Shown here piece by piece: positions 18,780 through 28,528 of a stretch of 64,000 nt of DNA. A program made the translations under genes and the position numbers. Under the pieces are notes generated by a model, which saw nothing but the letters and a program-made list of their open reading frames with translations, did not search any database and was not told the DNA's origin. The DNA is from Argyresthia goedartella (taxonomy: Eukaryota > Arthropoda > Insecta > Lepidoptera > Argyresthiidae), in contig OX463829.1 of NCBI GenBank assembly GCA_949825045.1, forward strand, positions 16,462,715 through 16,526,714, written 5' to 3'. Each line of letters starts with the position of its first letter. The stretch's first letter is position 1.

Positions 18780-21700
18780 CTAATCAATAGGAAGGCGAGA
18801 AAGTGTTGCGACCGCTCTCTTGAGGACCGAGTCCCCCACCTTGACTTCTGCTGATCGAGGCGTGCCATCCCGACCCGTGTACAAATTGACGATCCGTCCT
18901 CGTCTCCATCTCAATGATGGCAGGTTCGCATCCTTAATCAGCACCAAATCACCGACTTGAGGGGGGCTCGTCCGGTCAGTCCACTTAAGGCACTGCTGCA
19001 AGATGTGCAAGTACTCAAGGGACCACCGTTTCCAAAAATCTTGAGCCATCTGCTGCAACATCTGCCACCTAGTTAACCGACTTAACTTAACATCACCGAA
19101 TGGGTATTCTGGCAGGGCGTTAAGGGGCTGACCTATCAGGAAGTGACCCGGCGTCAACGCTTCCAAGTCATTTGGATCCGAACTGAGCGGGCACAACGGA
19201 CGCGAGTTCAGTGTCATTTCAATTTTACAGAACAGCGTCACAAGCTCTTCAAAGCGTAGAGAGGTCTCACCGATGAACCTCGTCAGGTGCGACTTAGCCG
19301 ATTTAACCGCAGCCTCAAAAATTCCTCCCCAATGAGGACATCCCGGCGGACTGAAAACCCATTCAATCCCTCGTCGGGAGCAAGCCGTACCGATGGCGTC
19401 CTGGTTACCGTTCAGGAATTGAGTGACCTCCTGCAGATATCGCCTGGCTCCGACAAAATTTGTGCCGTTGTCCGAACGGATTAATGACGGGAGGCCCCTT
19501 CGTGAGACGAACCGATCCAGACATGCGATAAATGCCTCCGTAGTGAGGTCACTGACCACCTCCAAGTGGACTGCATTCGTGGCCAAGCACATGAAGACGC
19601 ACAGGTATGCCTTCACTAATCTGGCGTTCCGTAGCTGTGAAGACTTGACCATGAATGGTCCCGCGAAATCCGTTCCGACACCCGCAAAGGGCCGGATTTC
19701 GTTAACCCTATCCGAGAGCAAATCGCCCATCTGGGGCTGCATCGTAGCCGCCTTGGCCCGATAACAAGGCAGGCACCGAAATACGACGCTACGCACTAAG
19801 CGTCTTTCCGATAGAATCCAGAACTCGCGCTGGAGAAACGCCATCAAGGCGTGGCATCCGACATGCCCATTCCGAATGTGTCGATCCTGTATCAACAGTT
19901 CGACCAACTTCCCTTTCCTAGGGAGTAACAACGGGTGGCGAGCCGCATAAGGCAGGTTGGCATTCCGCAGCCGACCTCCTACCCTCAGCAATCCTTGAGG
20001 GTCAATAAACGGGTTGAGCCGAGCCACAGCTCCCTTCAGTTGGACGCGTCCGCGTCTCAGAATGTCCAGTTCGGACTTAAAGTGCACCGTCTGCACGTTC
20101 CGTACCAATGCGAACAACGCATGGTTCCGTTCCCGTGGTGTCAGGACCTGTGTCCGCACTCGTTGCGCCTCAGAATTCCGACAATTCCGCGCAAATCGGC
20201 AGATCCAGGCGGTCACATTGACCAGCTTGTCGAGCGAGCTGTACCGTTCCAGCAGGCTAAACTCCTCTTCCGGCTCTGGTTGCGTCGTACAGACACCGAC
20301 TGTCAAGGCGCCGTTCGCCGTGGTAACGCGTGGACTCATTGGCCAATCCGATTCGGCTTGAGCCAACCATTTTGGACCCCACCACAAGGGATGTCCAACC
20401 AACTCCGGAGCGTGACACCCACGAGACGCACAGTCTGCTGGGTTCATTTCCCCTGGAACATGTCTCCAGATTAAGGGAACCTCCGAATTCAAAATCTGCG
20501 AAACCCGATTCGCCACAAAAATCTCCAGCTTGTGAACTGAAGCCTTCAGCCAGCATAACACGATCTGGCTGTCCGTCCAAGCGTAGACCGTATCTTCCAA
20601 CGCTATTGACCCACGAAGAACCGTCATCGTGTGGTTGAGCAGACGAGTCAGGAGAGCCGCTCCCGAAAGCTCTAACTTGGGAATGGTCAGGCGAGTGCGC
20701 AACGGCGCAACCTTGCTCTTGGCCATGACCAACCGCACATCAACCTCCCCCGAGGAGTCGACCGTACGCAGATACACAGCAGCTCCGTAGCCCTTCTCCG
20801 AGGCATCGCAAAATCCATGCAGGGTGGCGGTGTATCGTTTGGTGGGGACCAACCTCCGTGGCAGTGAAATCCGATTGATGCCAGGGAGGGTCGAAAAGAA
20901 CGAGTCACACTCTGAGCTCAATGACCCGCCGATCGCGTCGTCCCATTTCAGCTCAGCAGACCACAATTGCTGCATAAAACACTTGAGCTGAAATGTTACT
21001 GGGGTGATCCACCCGTTTGGATCAAATGTCCTAGCCACCGTTGAAAGGACGTTCCGTTTCGTCCAGACCTTCGGGGAGTCCAACTCGACCCGATACGAAA
21101 ACATGTCTGACACCGGCTGGTACTGGACGCCTAATACCGACAACATATTTGGATTTTCCAAATTTTCAAAAATGTGGGGATCCTGCTGGTAGTCATCCGG
21201 AAGACCAGTCAGTAACTCTGGAGAGTTCAACATCCATTTCCGGAGCTCGTAACCTCCACCCCGTAAGAGCTCAACTAGCTCGTCCCGTCGAGCGAGCGCC
21301 TCCTCTACGGAATCTGCACCGGTACAGATATCGTCCACGTAGAGATCCTGCTCCAGGATCGCTGCTCCTCTAGGGAAGTTTAACCGTTCTCGATCCGCTA
21401 ACTCCCGCAGAGTGCGAATCGCCAAATAAGGACTAGACCGTAGCCCGTACGTGTTGGTGTTCAGCTCGTACACCCTGATGGGCTGATCTGGGCTCTCTCG
21501 CCACAGTATCAGCTGATACCGTCTATCGTCAGGGTGAATGACCGTCTGTCTAAACATCATCCGGATGTCAGCTACAAACACAACATTGTGTCGACGGAAC
21601 CGTGTGATAACATCCGCGATGTCATGGTTCAACTTCGGCCCTGAATGCAAGCACTGGTTCTGGTTCATGCCGTTAGATGTTGATGCCGATCCATCGAACA

Positions 21701-22328
21701 CTACCCGTATTTTGCCCTCCGGGGTCCTCAAGACCGCGTGATGGGGCAGGAAGCAGTGGTCTTCACGCTTCCAGTCGATACCCGAAACCGACATGTGGCC
21801 GAGCGACTCGTATTCCCGCATGAAGTCGACGTACTTCTGCCGGAAAATCCCGTCACGCTTCATGCGTCGTTCCATCGACAGAAGCCGCGTCTCGGCTGCA
21901 TGGTGTGAACTGCCCAGCGGCGGGCGATCACTCCGAAATGGAAGACGTGTGAGAAATCGACCTGACCGAAGGCGACCAGTATTGTTCCGATAAAACTGTT
22001 CACACTCTTCTTCAACCGGGTCCAACCGGCGGACCGTAGGTGGTTCCTCCACCTCCCAAAACTTCTGTATCACCTCCGAGAGTACAGAACCGAATAAGGG
22101 ACTACGAGTCGCTAGGCGTGGGGCAGCCGGCATGACCGGACCCATTACCGCATGGCCCAGTCTGGTGTTGACCGAAACCAGACCAGTCGCCTGCAACACG
22201 TGGACACCTGGCACTAACAGGTATCCCAAGGCATCGACACCCAATAAAATGTCTACTGGGCCCGGAATATCGAACTCCGGGTCAGCCAGTGACAACCCAG
22301 CGACCAACTGTCGCACCGAGGGCGACAA
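18780..22328 (-). CDS. pol: BEL/Pao Pol: reverse transcriptase, RNase H, integrase, DUF5641-like tail
   Basis: This is a 1182-codon open stretch of BEL/Pao Pol, read leftward. The reverse transcriptase has YVDD at residues 330-333; RNase H has FCDAS (Asp 508) and WTDSQ. An HHCC finger precedes the integrase, with DFAGPF (Asp 887), SDNGTNF (Asp 953) and WGGIFEAAVKS (Glu 1005), the last being a family signature. The C-terminus (PLNALPEYP through RHWxR-like text, VGDLVLI) matches the DUF5641-type tail. The stretch is in the same frame as the protease part upstream but separated from it by one in-frame TAG at 22350-22352, so its first ATG is probably not a real start. BEL elements normally encode one long Gag-Pol. 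The RT-IN part itself is unbroken. Confidence 0.93.
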   Translation of the reverse strand: MSPSVRQLVAGLSLADPEFDIPGPVDILLGVDALGYLLVPGVHVLQATGLVSVNTRLGHAVMGPVMPAAPRLATRSPLFGSVLSEVIQKFWEVEEPPTVRRLDPVEEECEQFYRNNTGRLRSGRFLTRLPFRSDRPPLGSSHHAAETRLLSMERRMKRDGIFRQKYVDFMREYESLGHMSVSGIDWKREDHCFLPHHAVLRTPEGKIRVVFDGSASTSNGMNQNQCLHSGPKLNHDIADVITRFRRHNVVFVADIRMMFRQTVIHPDDRRYQLILWRESPDQPIRVYELNTNTYGLRSSPYLAIRTLRELADRERLNFPRGAAILEQDLYVDDICTGADSVEEALARRDELVELLRGGGYELRKWMLNSPELLTGLPDDYQQDPHIFENLENPNMLSVLGVQYQPVSDMFSYRVELDSPKVWTKRNVLSTVARTFDPNGWITPVTFQLKCFMQQLWSAELKWDDAIGGSLSSECDSFFSTLPGINRISLPRRLVPTKRYTATLHGFCDASEKGYGAAVYLRTVDSSGEVDVRLVMAKSKVAPLRTRLTIPKLELSGAALLTRLLNHTMTVLRGSIALEDTVYAWTDSQIVLCWLKASVHKLEIFVANRVSQILNSEVPLIWRHVPGEMNPADCASRGCHAPELVGHPLWWGPKWLAQAESDWPMSPRVTTANGALTVGVCTTQPEPEEEFSLLERYSSLDKLVNVTAWICRFARNCRNSEAQRVRTQVLTPRERNHALFALVRNVQTVHFKSELDILRRGRVQLKGAVARLNPFIDPQGLLRVGGRLRNANLPYAARHPLLLPRKGKLVELLIQDRHIRNGHVGCHALMAFLQREFWILSERRLVRSVVFRCLPCYRAKAATMQPQMGDLLSDRVNEIRPFAGVGTDFAGPFMVKSSQLRNARLVKAYLCVFMCLATNAVHLEVVSDLTTEAFIACLDRFVSRRGLPSLIRSDNGTNFVGARRYLQEVTQFLNGNQDAIGTACSRRGIEWVFSPPGCPHWGGIFEAAVKSAKSHLTRFIGETSLRFEELVTLFCKIEMTLNSRPLCPLSSDPNDLEALTPGHFLIGQPLNALPEYPFGDVKLSRLTRWQMLQQMAQDFWKRWSLEYLHILQQCLKWTDRTSPPQVGDLVLIKDANLPSLRWRRGRIVNLYTGRDGTPRSAEVKVGDSVLKRAVATLSRLPID

Positions 22329-22349
22329 CCGTACGTGAGGGTGTGAGCC

Positions 22350-22667
22350 CTACACATTAGGCATGACTAATGCCGTGACCGTCAGATTCACCGATGAATC
22401 CACCCGTGACGAGAGAGTAATCCGACATACTCCCTTAACGGAACCGACTTCCGTGTTCCCAATTCCCCGAATGGAATGTGGATACTCCCTTACCGAAATG
22501 CCCAACCGTCTTACAAGGTTGCACGAGACTAAGCACCCCTGGGCCCCCGAGTCCAATAGTGCTCGTGCCACACAAGATTTGCCGTCCGAACTCCACGCTA
22601 TCACCGAGGCGGTGGGGAGCATGACCGTCTGTGGAGTGGCGGCACCCTGTAAGTGGGCGGCGTATCC
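22350..22667 (-). CDS. BEL/Pao protease segment between two in-frame TAG codons
   Basis: About 105 codons carry a retroviral-type aspartic protease signature, LLDSGAQGCLV, followed by a glycine-rich IRGIGN flap-like segment. The segment is in frame with the reverse transcriptase part, but it begins just after one TAG (22668-22670) and ends at another (22350-22352). Either the copy is damaged at two points or these stops are read through. TAG at both points could come from a single change of CAG, or be inherited. I treat the element as probably defective in protease-RT production. Confidence 0.75.
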   Translation of the reverse strand, partial: GYAAHLQGAATPQTVMLPTASVIAWSSDGKSCVARALLDSGAQGCLVSCNLVRRLGISVREYPHSIRGIGNTEVGSVKGVCRITLSSRVDSSVNLTVTALVMPNV

Positions 22668-23069
22668 CTAGCGGGAACCTCCGCGGGATCCGAACCCGCT
22701 GGGACCCCCGTCGGCCTGGTAACTCGGCTGCTGATATGCCACCGGTGGCATATCAGACCGTATGTACATCAGGGGGTCCCAACCCGCATAATAGGCCCCT
22801 CGCTGTCCCGGTACCCGACCATACCGGACTGTGAACGGTGTGCCCGGTGGCCACCGTGGATGGAGGGGGGAGAGCGGATCCAACCTGGGGCGCTCTAGGA
22901 ATGGGGGCGACATCCGACTGTTCGCCTCCCAGAGCGACGGGCAGGGTGGCGCAGAAGGTGGTGGGCTCCCAGCCTTCGCGCCACTCATAGGTGCCATCTG
23001 ACACCCGCCCGTAACACGCGGTGAGCCAGCGGCCCGAAGTCCTCGCTGAACCTGGACAGCGGCGACCAA
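22668..23069 (-). CDS. BEL/Pao Gag-protease linker frame
   Basis: A proline- and glycine-rich stretch of about 133 codons lies in the Pol frame and overlaps the last 85 bases of the Gag frame. It is open upward to the run of 16 C's on this strand (23117-23132). It has no domain of its own and most likely is the normal continuation of Gag-Pol after a frame change at that run. Confidence 0.55.
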   Translation of the reverse strand: MVAAVQVQRGLRAAGSPRVTGGCQMAPMSGAKAGSPPPSAPPCPSLWEANSRMSPPFLERPRLDPLSPLHPRWPPGTPFTVRYGRVPGQRGAYYAGWDPLMYIRSDMPPVAYQQPSYQADGGPSGFGSRGGSR

Positions 23070-24466
23070 ACCCCGGCTATCCCGCCTGTTAACCCCCGCG
23101 CTGCCCCCTTCCCCTCGGGGGGGGGGGGGGGGTCCCGTCCGCGGGTACCCCAGTCACCCCGTTGGTGATTCCCGTTGCCCGGAGGGGGACTGGGTCCGGC
23201 CCTGGTTGGGCCCTGTGACCGACCAACCTGAGTCCGGCCCTGGTGACCGTCCGAAGGGCCTGACCGGCTCAGGCACAACACGATGTGGTGCTTGCCACCG
23301 CAGCACTCACAGGGGGACGCGCGTGAGCACTCGCTCAGCGGGTGCGGCCCCAAACAACCGAAACACAATCGGTGGCGGAAGACCACCTTCCTGCGGGCAG
23401 CCACACCGAGCGCCTTTAAGTTGGTGCAACTGGTCACTTCATGACCGGCACTGTCGCAGTGCACACAGCCGTCACCCGACGGCGCGGCACTCAAAACGCC
23501 AAATTGTTTTGACCGCCCACCCCCCCCTGGGGGTGGGAGGCGCGGCCCCTCCCGCATCCGCGCGGGTCTGGCCTCCGAATCCAATGTGTCGCATCGCCTG
23601 CATTCACCCTCCAAAAAATCCGTTACTTGGACGAGCGTGGGCAGTTCCGAGCTACTGCCCCCATGCAGCTGTTCAAACCGACTTTGAACAGCTGCAGGCA
23701 ACCGTGACAAAACCATATATAACACGATATATGACCATTGGTCTACCGGCAGACCAAGGTTCTGAAGGGCCTTAGTGGCCACCAGCACAGGGTTGAGCAC
23801 CTGTACCCGGATGTCAACATCCCGGGTTACTCTTGGGATGCTAAACAGCTTCCCCAGCTGCGCATCAACCAACCGCCGTTTGTGTTGGTAGCGGTCAAAC
23901 AATATGGCCCGGGCAATCTCATAATTGCCCGCCGTGACCGTTAGGTGACCGACCAACTCCTTCGGTTCACCCCGCAGTGCCATCAATAGTTGGGCCAACT
24001 TGTAGGCGTTGTCCAGGTCGTCCCGACCGTGGACCAGACTATCGAATAAATTGATGAATGCCGGCCACTCATCAATTGCCCCACCGAAGGCCGGAATCTC
24101 CAGGTGTGGTAGCCGTCCAACAACACCCTTAGGGGGCGGGTCTCCGCTACCCTCCCCGCGGTCATCCCGACGCGACCGCTTAATTTTTTCGGCGCGACGC
24201 TCGATGTCGCCCAAGCACTCCATCGCTTGGTCAGCATCCGCGCAGAGCTGCTTCACTGCAGCCACCGAGGCCTCATCCGTAAGCCCGAGGGCTTCAGCTT
24301 CCGCAGCCAGCCGACACACCTTACCGACGCGTGTCATTGAGTCCTCCACACGCTTGAGCAGGACATCGTCCATGTCAGGTCGCTCCACATACTTGTGAGT
24401 ATGGGCGAGCCATCTCATCTCCTCACGGACACCATACCGCAGTACCGTCAAGGGCGAAGGTGCCAT
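22985..24466 (-). CDS. gag: BEL/Pao Gag with DUF1759-like region and zinc knuckles
   Basis: This 493-residue Gag starts at a clear ATG. Residues about 110-260 (HLEIPAFGGAIDEWPAFINL onwards) match the DUF1759 region typical of Pao/BEL Gag. Near the C-terminus there are three zinc knuckles: CVHCDSAGHEVTSC (CX2CX4HX4C), CFGCLGPHPLSEC and CECCGGKHHIVLC (both CX2CX3HX4C). The region after them is rich in Gly, Pro and Arg. The frame passes through the 16-base C run and ends soon after in a different frame from protease-Pol. It forms the particle and binds RNA. Confidence 0.9.
   Translation of the reverse strand: MAPSPLTVLRYGVREEMRWLAHTHKYVERPDMDDVLLKRVEDSMTRVGKVCRLAAEAEALGLTDEASVAAVKQLCADADQAMECLGDIERRAEKIKRSRRDDRGEGSGDPPPKGVVGRLPHLEIPAFGGAIDEWPAFINLFDSLVHGRDDLDNAYKLAQLLMALRGEPKELVGHLTVTAGNYEIARAILFDRYQHKRRLVDAQLGKLFSIPRVTRDVDIRVQVLNPVLVATKALQNLGLPVDQWSYIVLYMVLSRLPAAVQSRFEQLHGGSSSELPTLVQVTDFLEGECRRCDTLDSEARPARMREGPRLPPPGGGGRSKQFGVLSAAPSGDGCVHCDSAGHEVTSCTNLKALGVAARRKVVFRHRLCFGCLGPHPLSECSRASPCECCGGKHHIVLCLSRSGPSDGHQGRTQVGRSQGPTRAGPSPPPGNGNHQRGDWGTRGRDPPPPPEGKGAARGLTGGIAGVWSPLSRFSEDFGPLAHRVLRAGVRWHL
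23117..23132. repeat. Homopolymer of 16 G (C on the coding strand) at the Gag/Pol frame change
   Basis: The run sits between the zinc knuckles and the protease linker. Upstream the Gag frame is open, downstream the Pol frame (-1 relative) is open. It may be a length change in this copy, a sequencing or assembly miscount, or a programmed slip site. Confidence 0.8.
23664..23696. repeat. Perfect 14-bp hairpin within BEL gag
   Basis: TGCAGCTGTTCAAA and its complement flank a five-base loop in the coding sequence of Gag. It could be an RNA element of the retrotransposon (for example in packaging) or chance. Confidence 0.75.
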
Positions 24467-25130
24467 GGTTACCGATTCAATTGTTTCTGGTCCTATGCTT
24501 CACTACCAAACTAAGCACAGCCAGAGACCAGCACTTGCCCGTCAGCGCTGGGCACAGAAATTAAAACTAAGTTGTAAAAACCAAGGCAACCACTAAAACA
24601 ATTAAATCCTAAACAATATTTAATATAGTCGCCCTGTGGACATACACCTTATAAATATACACTCTAAATCAATTAGAGAATGCCACCATAAAACACAATA
24701 CAAAAATAACCCACAAAACTTGATTATGAAAACAATACAAAATAATAAGCTGTGACCTTCTAGAAGTGGCCCCTCCGATATGACCCACACTTCTACTGAG
24801 GTCAGCAAAATCAGCTTAATACCCCTTAAATAGCCTGACCCTGCTCTGTAAACCGAAATAACACTGCAGTACTATAGAACCCGACGTTCTACCGCAAGTA
24901 ATACAATCTAGTTACTTCGCAGAATGACTGTTCAATCTTTTATGCGCACAAACAGTAGTTTCCGACTACAAATTTATAATAATTGTTAACTAAATTGACA
25001 CTTATACTATCACTAACCGAAATGAACTTTAATTGTGGTACCGACCACAGACTCATTGCCGATTTGCCGGCCAATCTGAGATATTCTTTTCTCCCAACTA
25101 CAATGTGGCAAAAAACCAACCCTACCAAAC
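24467..25130 (-). other. BEL/Pao 5' leader
   Basis: About 660 untranslated bases lie between the right (5') LTR and the gag ATG. The primer binding site should directly adjoin the LTR; TGGTAGGGTTGG on the minus strand lies three bases inside. I could not assign the tRNA. Confidence 0.75.
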
Positions 25131-25665
25131 TGATTACTTCCACGCCTCAACCGAACGGCGTGGTTTCATGAGGGGCTGGGTTTTGCCAGCACGGGGGAGA
25201 AAATCTTGATTGTTACCTTACCTTGTCGTCGTAGACCGGAAATTGAAAGCTCGATTCGAGGCAGGAATACGGGATAAGGGCACAAGTTTGGGTGGGATTG
25301 GGAATGAATCTCACTGTCGCTGCCCGACGCTGTCGCCGGCGTGCTGCCTGCCGACACGTGGAGTCGCAGTCCGATACGACGATGTCCAATCAACACGGAT
25401 CACTTAACCGCTGACGCGAATCTACTTATTTCCCGACGATGTGGTAGATTTACACTCCGACCAGGCTCGACACCTGTATTAGACGATTGTTACACCGAAT
25501 TACAATAAATGGCCCGATGCCTGAGCAGACATGTTTGTTCTCCCGACGAGAAAAGATAACCTCTAATTTCTCCTCTCGTTTCGATACGAGTGACAGCTGC
25601 GGTTCTGTTTCCGTTCCGAGTCGCGCAACAAGAGGAGGTGCGTTCCGAAGCATAAATATTAAACA
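25131..25665 (-). repeat. BEL/Pao 5' LTR (right LTR)
   Basis: The 535-bp partner of 18214-18748, in the same orientation, starting TGTTTAATATT on the minus strand. Confidence 0.95.
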
Positions 25666-25670
25666 GAAAC
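25666..25670. other. Target site duplication of the BEL/Pao element, right
   Basis: GAAAC, matching 18209-18213. Confidence 0.93.
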
Positions 25671-26838
25671 GTTAATCATATATGGGTTTACACCCGATCG
25701 ATTCAACCTGTTCTAATACATTGAAGCAAACAAACAATATTTTACGCTTGCGACTATATTGTTGACACACATTTGATCACATCAACGCCATGCTTCCTCG
25801 AGCCATCGCAGTTTACATATTTAATACAGCATTACCCTTTGTCTATGTATTGTACTCACAGTATTTCACCATATTCGCTTTGAAAATATTCAAAGTGAAA
25901 AAGGTCCATTTACTGTATACATAATTTTATCTTTCAAGAAGTCATGTTCAAAGGATGAAGTGACCAGGTAAATGTTTGAGAATATTAGAAGAAAGTCCTA
26001 ACTTCATATTTATTCCCCACATTTACACTGCGGCTACAATACTTTGCTTAACTACATATTCACCATCACCTGTTTTATAATAAAGGTGGGCACAGATTAA
26101 CGCTCACTTTCTGCACTAATTCTTAAAGGTGATGTAAAACATCGTGAACTTTATAGCTACGGCGATGGGTTAGCCCTTAGCCCTCTGTTACACACAATAT
26201 ACTACTGAATAAATGGTAAAATATGGGCTCAACCATTCCTCTGCCATCCCTTATGGGAAAAGGCATGGCGCCATTTTTATTTTATGGACTATATAGTTGA
26301 TCCGTTCACTTCTATTTAGATGTAAAAGTTGTTCAGTATGCCCCAATATCCCCCAACAAGAATTTCCCTTTCAATTACACAATGTTTATAGGGATCGTTG
26401 TTAGTTTCCTCAAGGCACTCACACATATTTTCCGCCCCAATTACTAAGTAATAATGGTAATAAGTATACCCAATCCTACCTCTCTAATATGTCTGCGAAA
26501 AACATAATTACTTGGAAGAAATGCCAACACATTCAGAATGTAAATAACTTTTTGTTTGTTTTCCTTATTACAGAGAAGTTTCAGCACCTTCATTGCCGTA
26601 AGATATTGGATTATTTTTGAGGATGCCTACATTACAATGAGTAGACGTCGGGTAAACACTAAATTGCTTTTAGAAGTTTTAGTATACATAAGATTGGCCA
26701 TGTTACAGAATGAGTAAAAATTTGATTAGGTAAGTATACATTTATGGCAGGCGATACTTTACGTTTAAGCTGTAGTAACTATATAATCACTGGCGCTCTT
26801 TGTCATTATACCCCTCCTCACTTTGAACTATCTCCGTT
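25671..26838. other. Non-coding right part of duplication copy A
   Basis: No gene is seen. It matches 32817-33987 at about 97 %. It contains the motif CTTATGGGAAAAGGCATGGCG (at about 26250-26270), which recurs with variation at about 33397-33417, 51828-51850, 52433-52451, 53498-53520 and 54812-54838 and marks a dispersed lepidopteran-type repeat. Confidence 0.65.
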
Positions 26839-26902
26839 TTACCACAAAAATATTAAAACAGCGTTTAACCTCAAAACAATCGTCAAATCTCATTAATTTT
26901 TG
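26839..26902 (-). mobile_element. TTACCAC MITE, truncated copy in duplication A
   Basis: The TTACCACAAA end is intact, but the other end is lost. Copy B has the full element (33988-34093), so the truncation followed the duplication. Confidence 0.75.
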
Positions 26903-27557
26903 AACATGTAAGAACAACAAAAAATACTTAAAACATAAACTTAAGTACACAAAACATAGAAAAGAAGTTAGGTGATGATTTATCCAAACACAATTTGGTG
27001 ATCATTTACGAATTCGGGCGGTCGTTTCGAATTTATTGGTAGTAAAATAGGTGCGTTTTTGGTGATCGTTTAAACATAAGCCTTTGAATCTGCGTGATAA
27101 ATAAAATAAGTCCAAAACCTTATAAAATAATGTTCTGCTCGCGTCTTGTGTAACCTTTTAATTAGTTTTAATGTTAACATTAAAATAAACTGTAAGGAAT
27201 TAAATTACTAAGCTAAAGTTAACGATATTCATAAAAAACCTATACAATGTCAATGGACAATGAATCTGCCAAGTACCAAGTTCTTAACAAAAGGTTCGGT
27301 AGGATGAAATATCCCATTATTGGGCTTCCTTTGTTTTACTTATTGTCAATTTAATACAAGAACATCAACAGAAATAGTCATTTTGTATTAATTAATAATG
27401 TATTATTTTGTCTATGGTTTCTGAAATGCTGACTCCTACTCTTTCTAATTAAACTTCGACCCGATTTATTCTATCAGCCAAAGCTTGATACCACCTAATG
27501 CAATTAAACAGTGAAATATGATCCATATTCTTGTTGGTGTAACTGAAAATTATAAAA

Positions 27558-27966
27558 CCGGTCAAGTGCGAGTCTAAATCGCGCACGAAGGGTTCCGTAC
27601 CACCGTTCAATGGAAGCGATGGTGTGGAGTGAATAGTTTGGATTTTACACAGCAAAATATTGTTTACAAAGTTATTGGTGTGGTTACTTTCACACTCCAT
27701 GTACGTAACCAGGTGCATCCATAAGTTTGTATGTGGTATTGAAAGAATTGTTGTATGGAAGCCCCCTTAAATATTTCTTTTATCCTGTTTTTTAGTATTT
27801 GTTGTTATAGCGGCAACATAAATACATAATCTGTGAAAATTTCAACTCTCTAGCTAGCTAGGTTCTTGAGATACGGCCTAGTGACAGACGGACGGACGGA
27901 CGGACGGACGGACAGCGGAGTCTTAGTAATAGGGTCCCGTATGGAACCCTTCGGGTACGGAACCCT
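27558..27966 (+). repeat. CCGGTCAAG dispersed repeat, copy 1 (copy A gives the empty site)
   Basis: This is a 409-bp element beginning CCGGTCAAGTGCGAGTC and ending GGTACGGAACCCT, followed by an A run. Subterminal GGGTTCCGTACC and GGTACGGAACCC form a 12-bp inverted pair. A GACG tetranucleotide tract of variable length lies near the 3' end. The matching place in copy A (13775-13795) reads ATTATAAAAAGATATT without the element, so this is a real insertion into an A run. I know this sequence type from lepidopteran genomes, but I could not assign a class. Confidence 0.9.
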
Positions 27967-28149
27967 AAAAAGATATTTATAGGGACAAAATTCTTTTAAA
28001 AGTTTCTCTTTCACTTTCGATCCGATGTATCATCAAAATGGTTTAAATTGTGTGTGAGAAAATCAAATATATATAAATATATACTCGTAAAAATAATAAG
28101 GTTATAATAATAATAATTTACGACTTTAATATTTAAAATGCTTTTCCCT

Positions 28150-28194
28150 CTCAGATCATAGAAGTAAGTACTTATCTTACTTCTATGATCTGAG
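28150..28194. repeat. Perfect 19-bp hairpin, copy B, with paired change
   Basis: CTCAGATCATAGAAGTAAG and its exact complement flank a seven-base loop. Compared with copy A one stem pair has changed from C-G to T-A on both arms. Confidence 0.92.
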
Positions 28195-28528
28195 TTCCCC
28201 CTCCAAAAGTTATTAGAGGCCAAGCTGATAAAGTTTCCCTACAAAGTGAAATATTAAGTTTTTCTTCTTTTCTACGGAAAGTTTCTTTTCAGTTTAGAAT
28301 AATGTTCCCTAATTTTGTTTGCGTCATCTCTTAAAATGTCTGGGCTAAAGGAGGTTCTTTGTTACGGTCATTACCGACAAATAGACTTCATTTTTCTTTT
28401 ACAGTTAGCCAGTAATACTAAGTTAATATCACTCAATCATTACAGAGAACACTTCATTAATATGTGTTTTAGGAGTCTTATCTTTGACAAGTTTTGTATT
28501 CGAGAGGAGAAATATATAAAAAAAAAAA

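Larger units (their letters stand above)
18214..25665 (-). mobile_element. BEL/Pao LTR retrotransposon, full length, inserted in duplication copy A
   Basis: The 7452-bp element has two 535-bp LTRs, Gag, protease, RT, RNase H and integrase, and a 5-bp target duplication. The sister copy of the duplication (about 32805-32830) is uninterrupted at the same place, which proves the boundaries. Gag and Pol are in different frames and Pol has two in-frame TAGs, so this copy may not be autonomous. Its base composition is clearly more GC-rich than the AT-rich flanks. Confidence 0.95.
13280..27085. repeat. Tandem segmental duplication, copy A (contains a BEL/Pao insertion)
   Basis: Apart from the BEL/Pao element at 18214-25670, this segment aligns in the same order and orientation with 27086-34805. 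Net of insertions the unit is about 6.35 kb. Matching landmarks include the hairpins at 13944 and 28150, TTTA tracts at 15178 and 29781, TAA tracts at 15610 and 30211, and the region flanking the BEL insertion. The last shared bases (GTTTAAACATAAGCC) end at about 27085, directly before the start of copy B. Both ends are approximate. No gene is recognised in the unit. Confidence 0.9.

Noticed and set aside
19287..24398. Plus-strand frames of 60-190 codons across the BEL/Pao element
   Set aside because: They overlap Gag and Pol on the opposite strand and are Arg/Pro-rich artefacts of GC-rich coding DNA.
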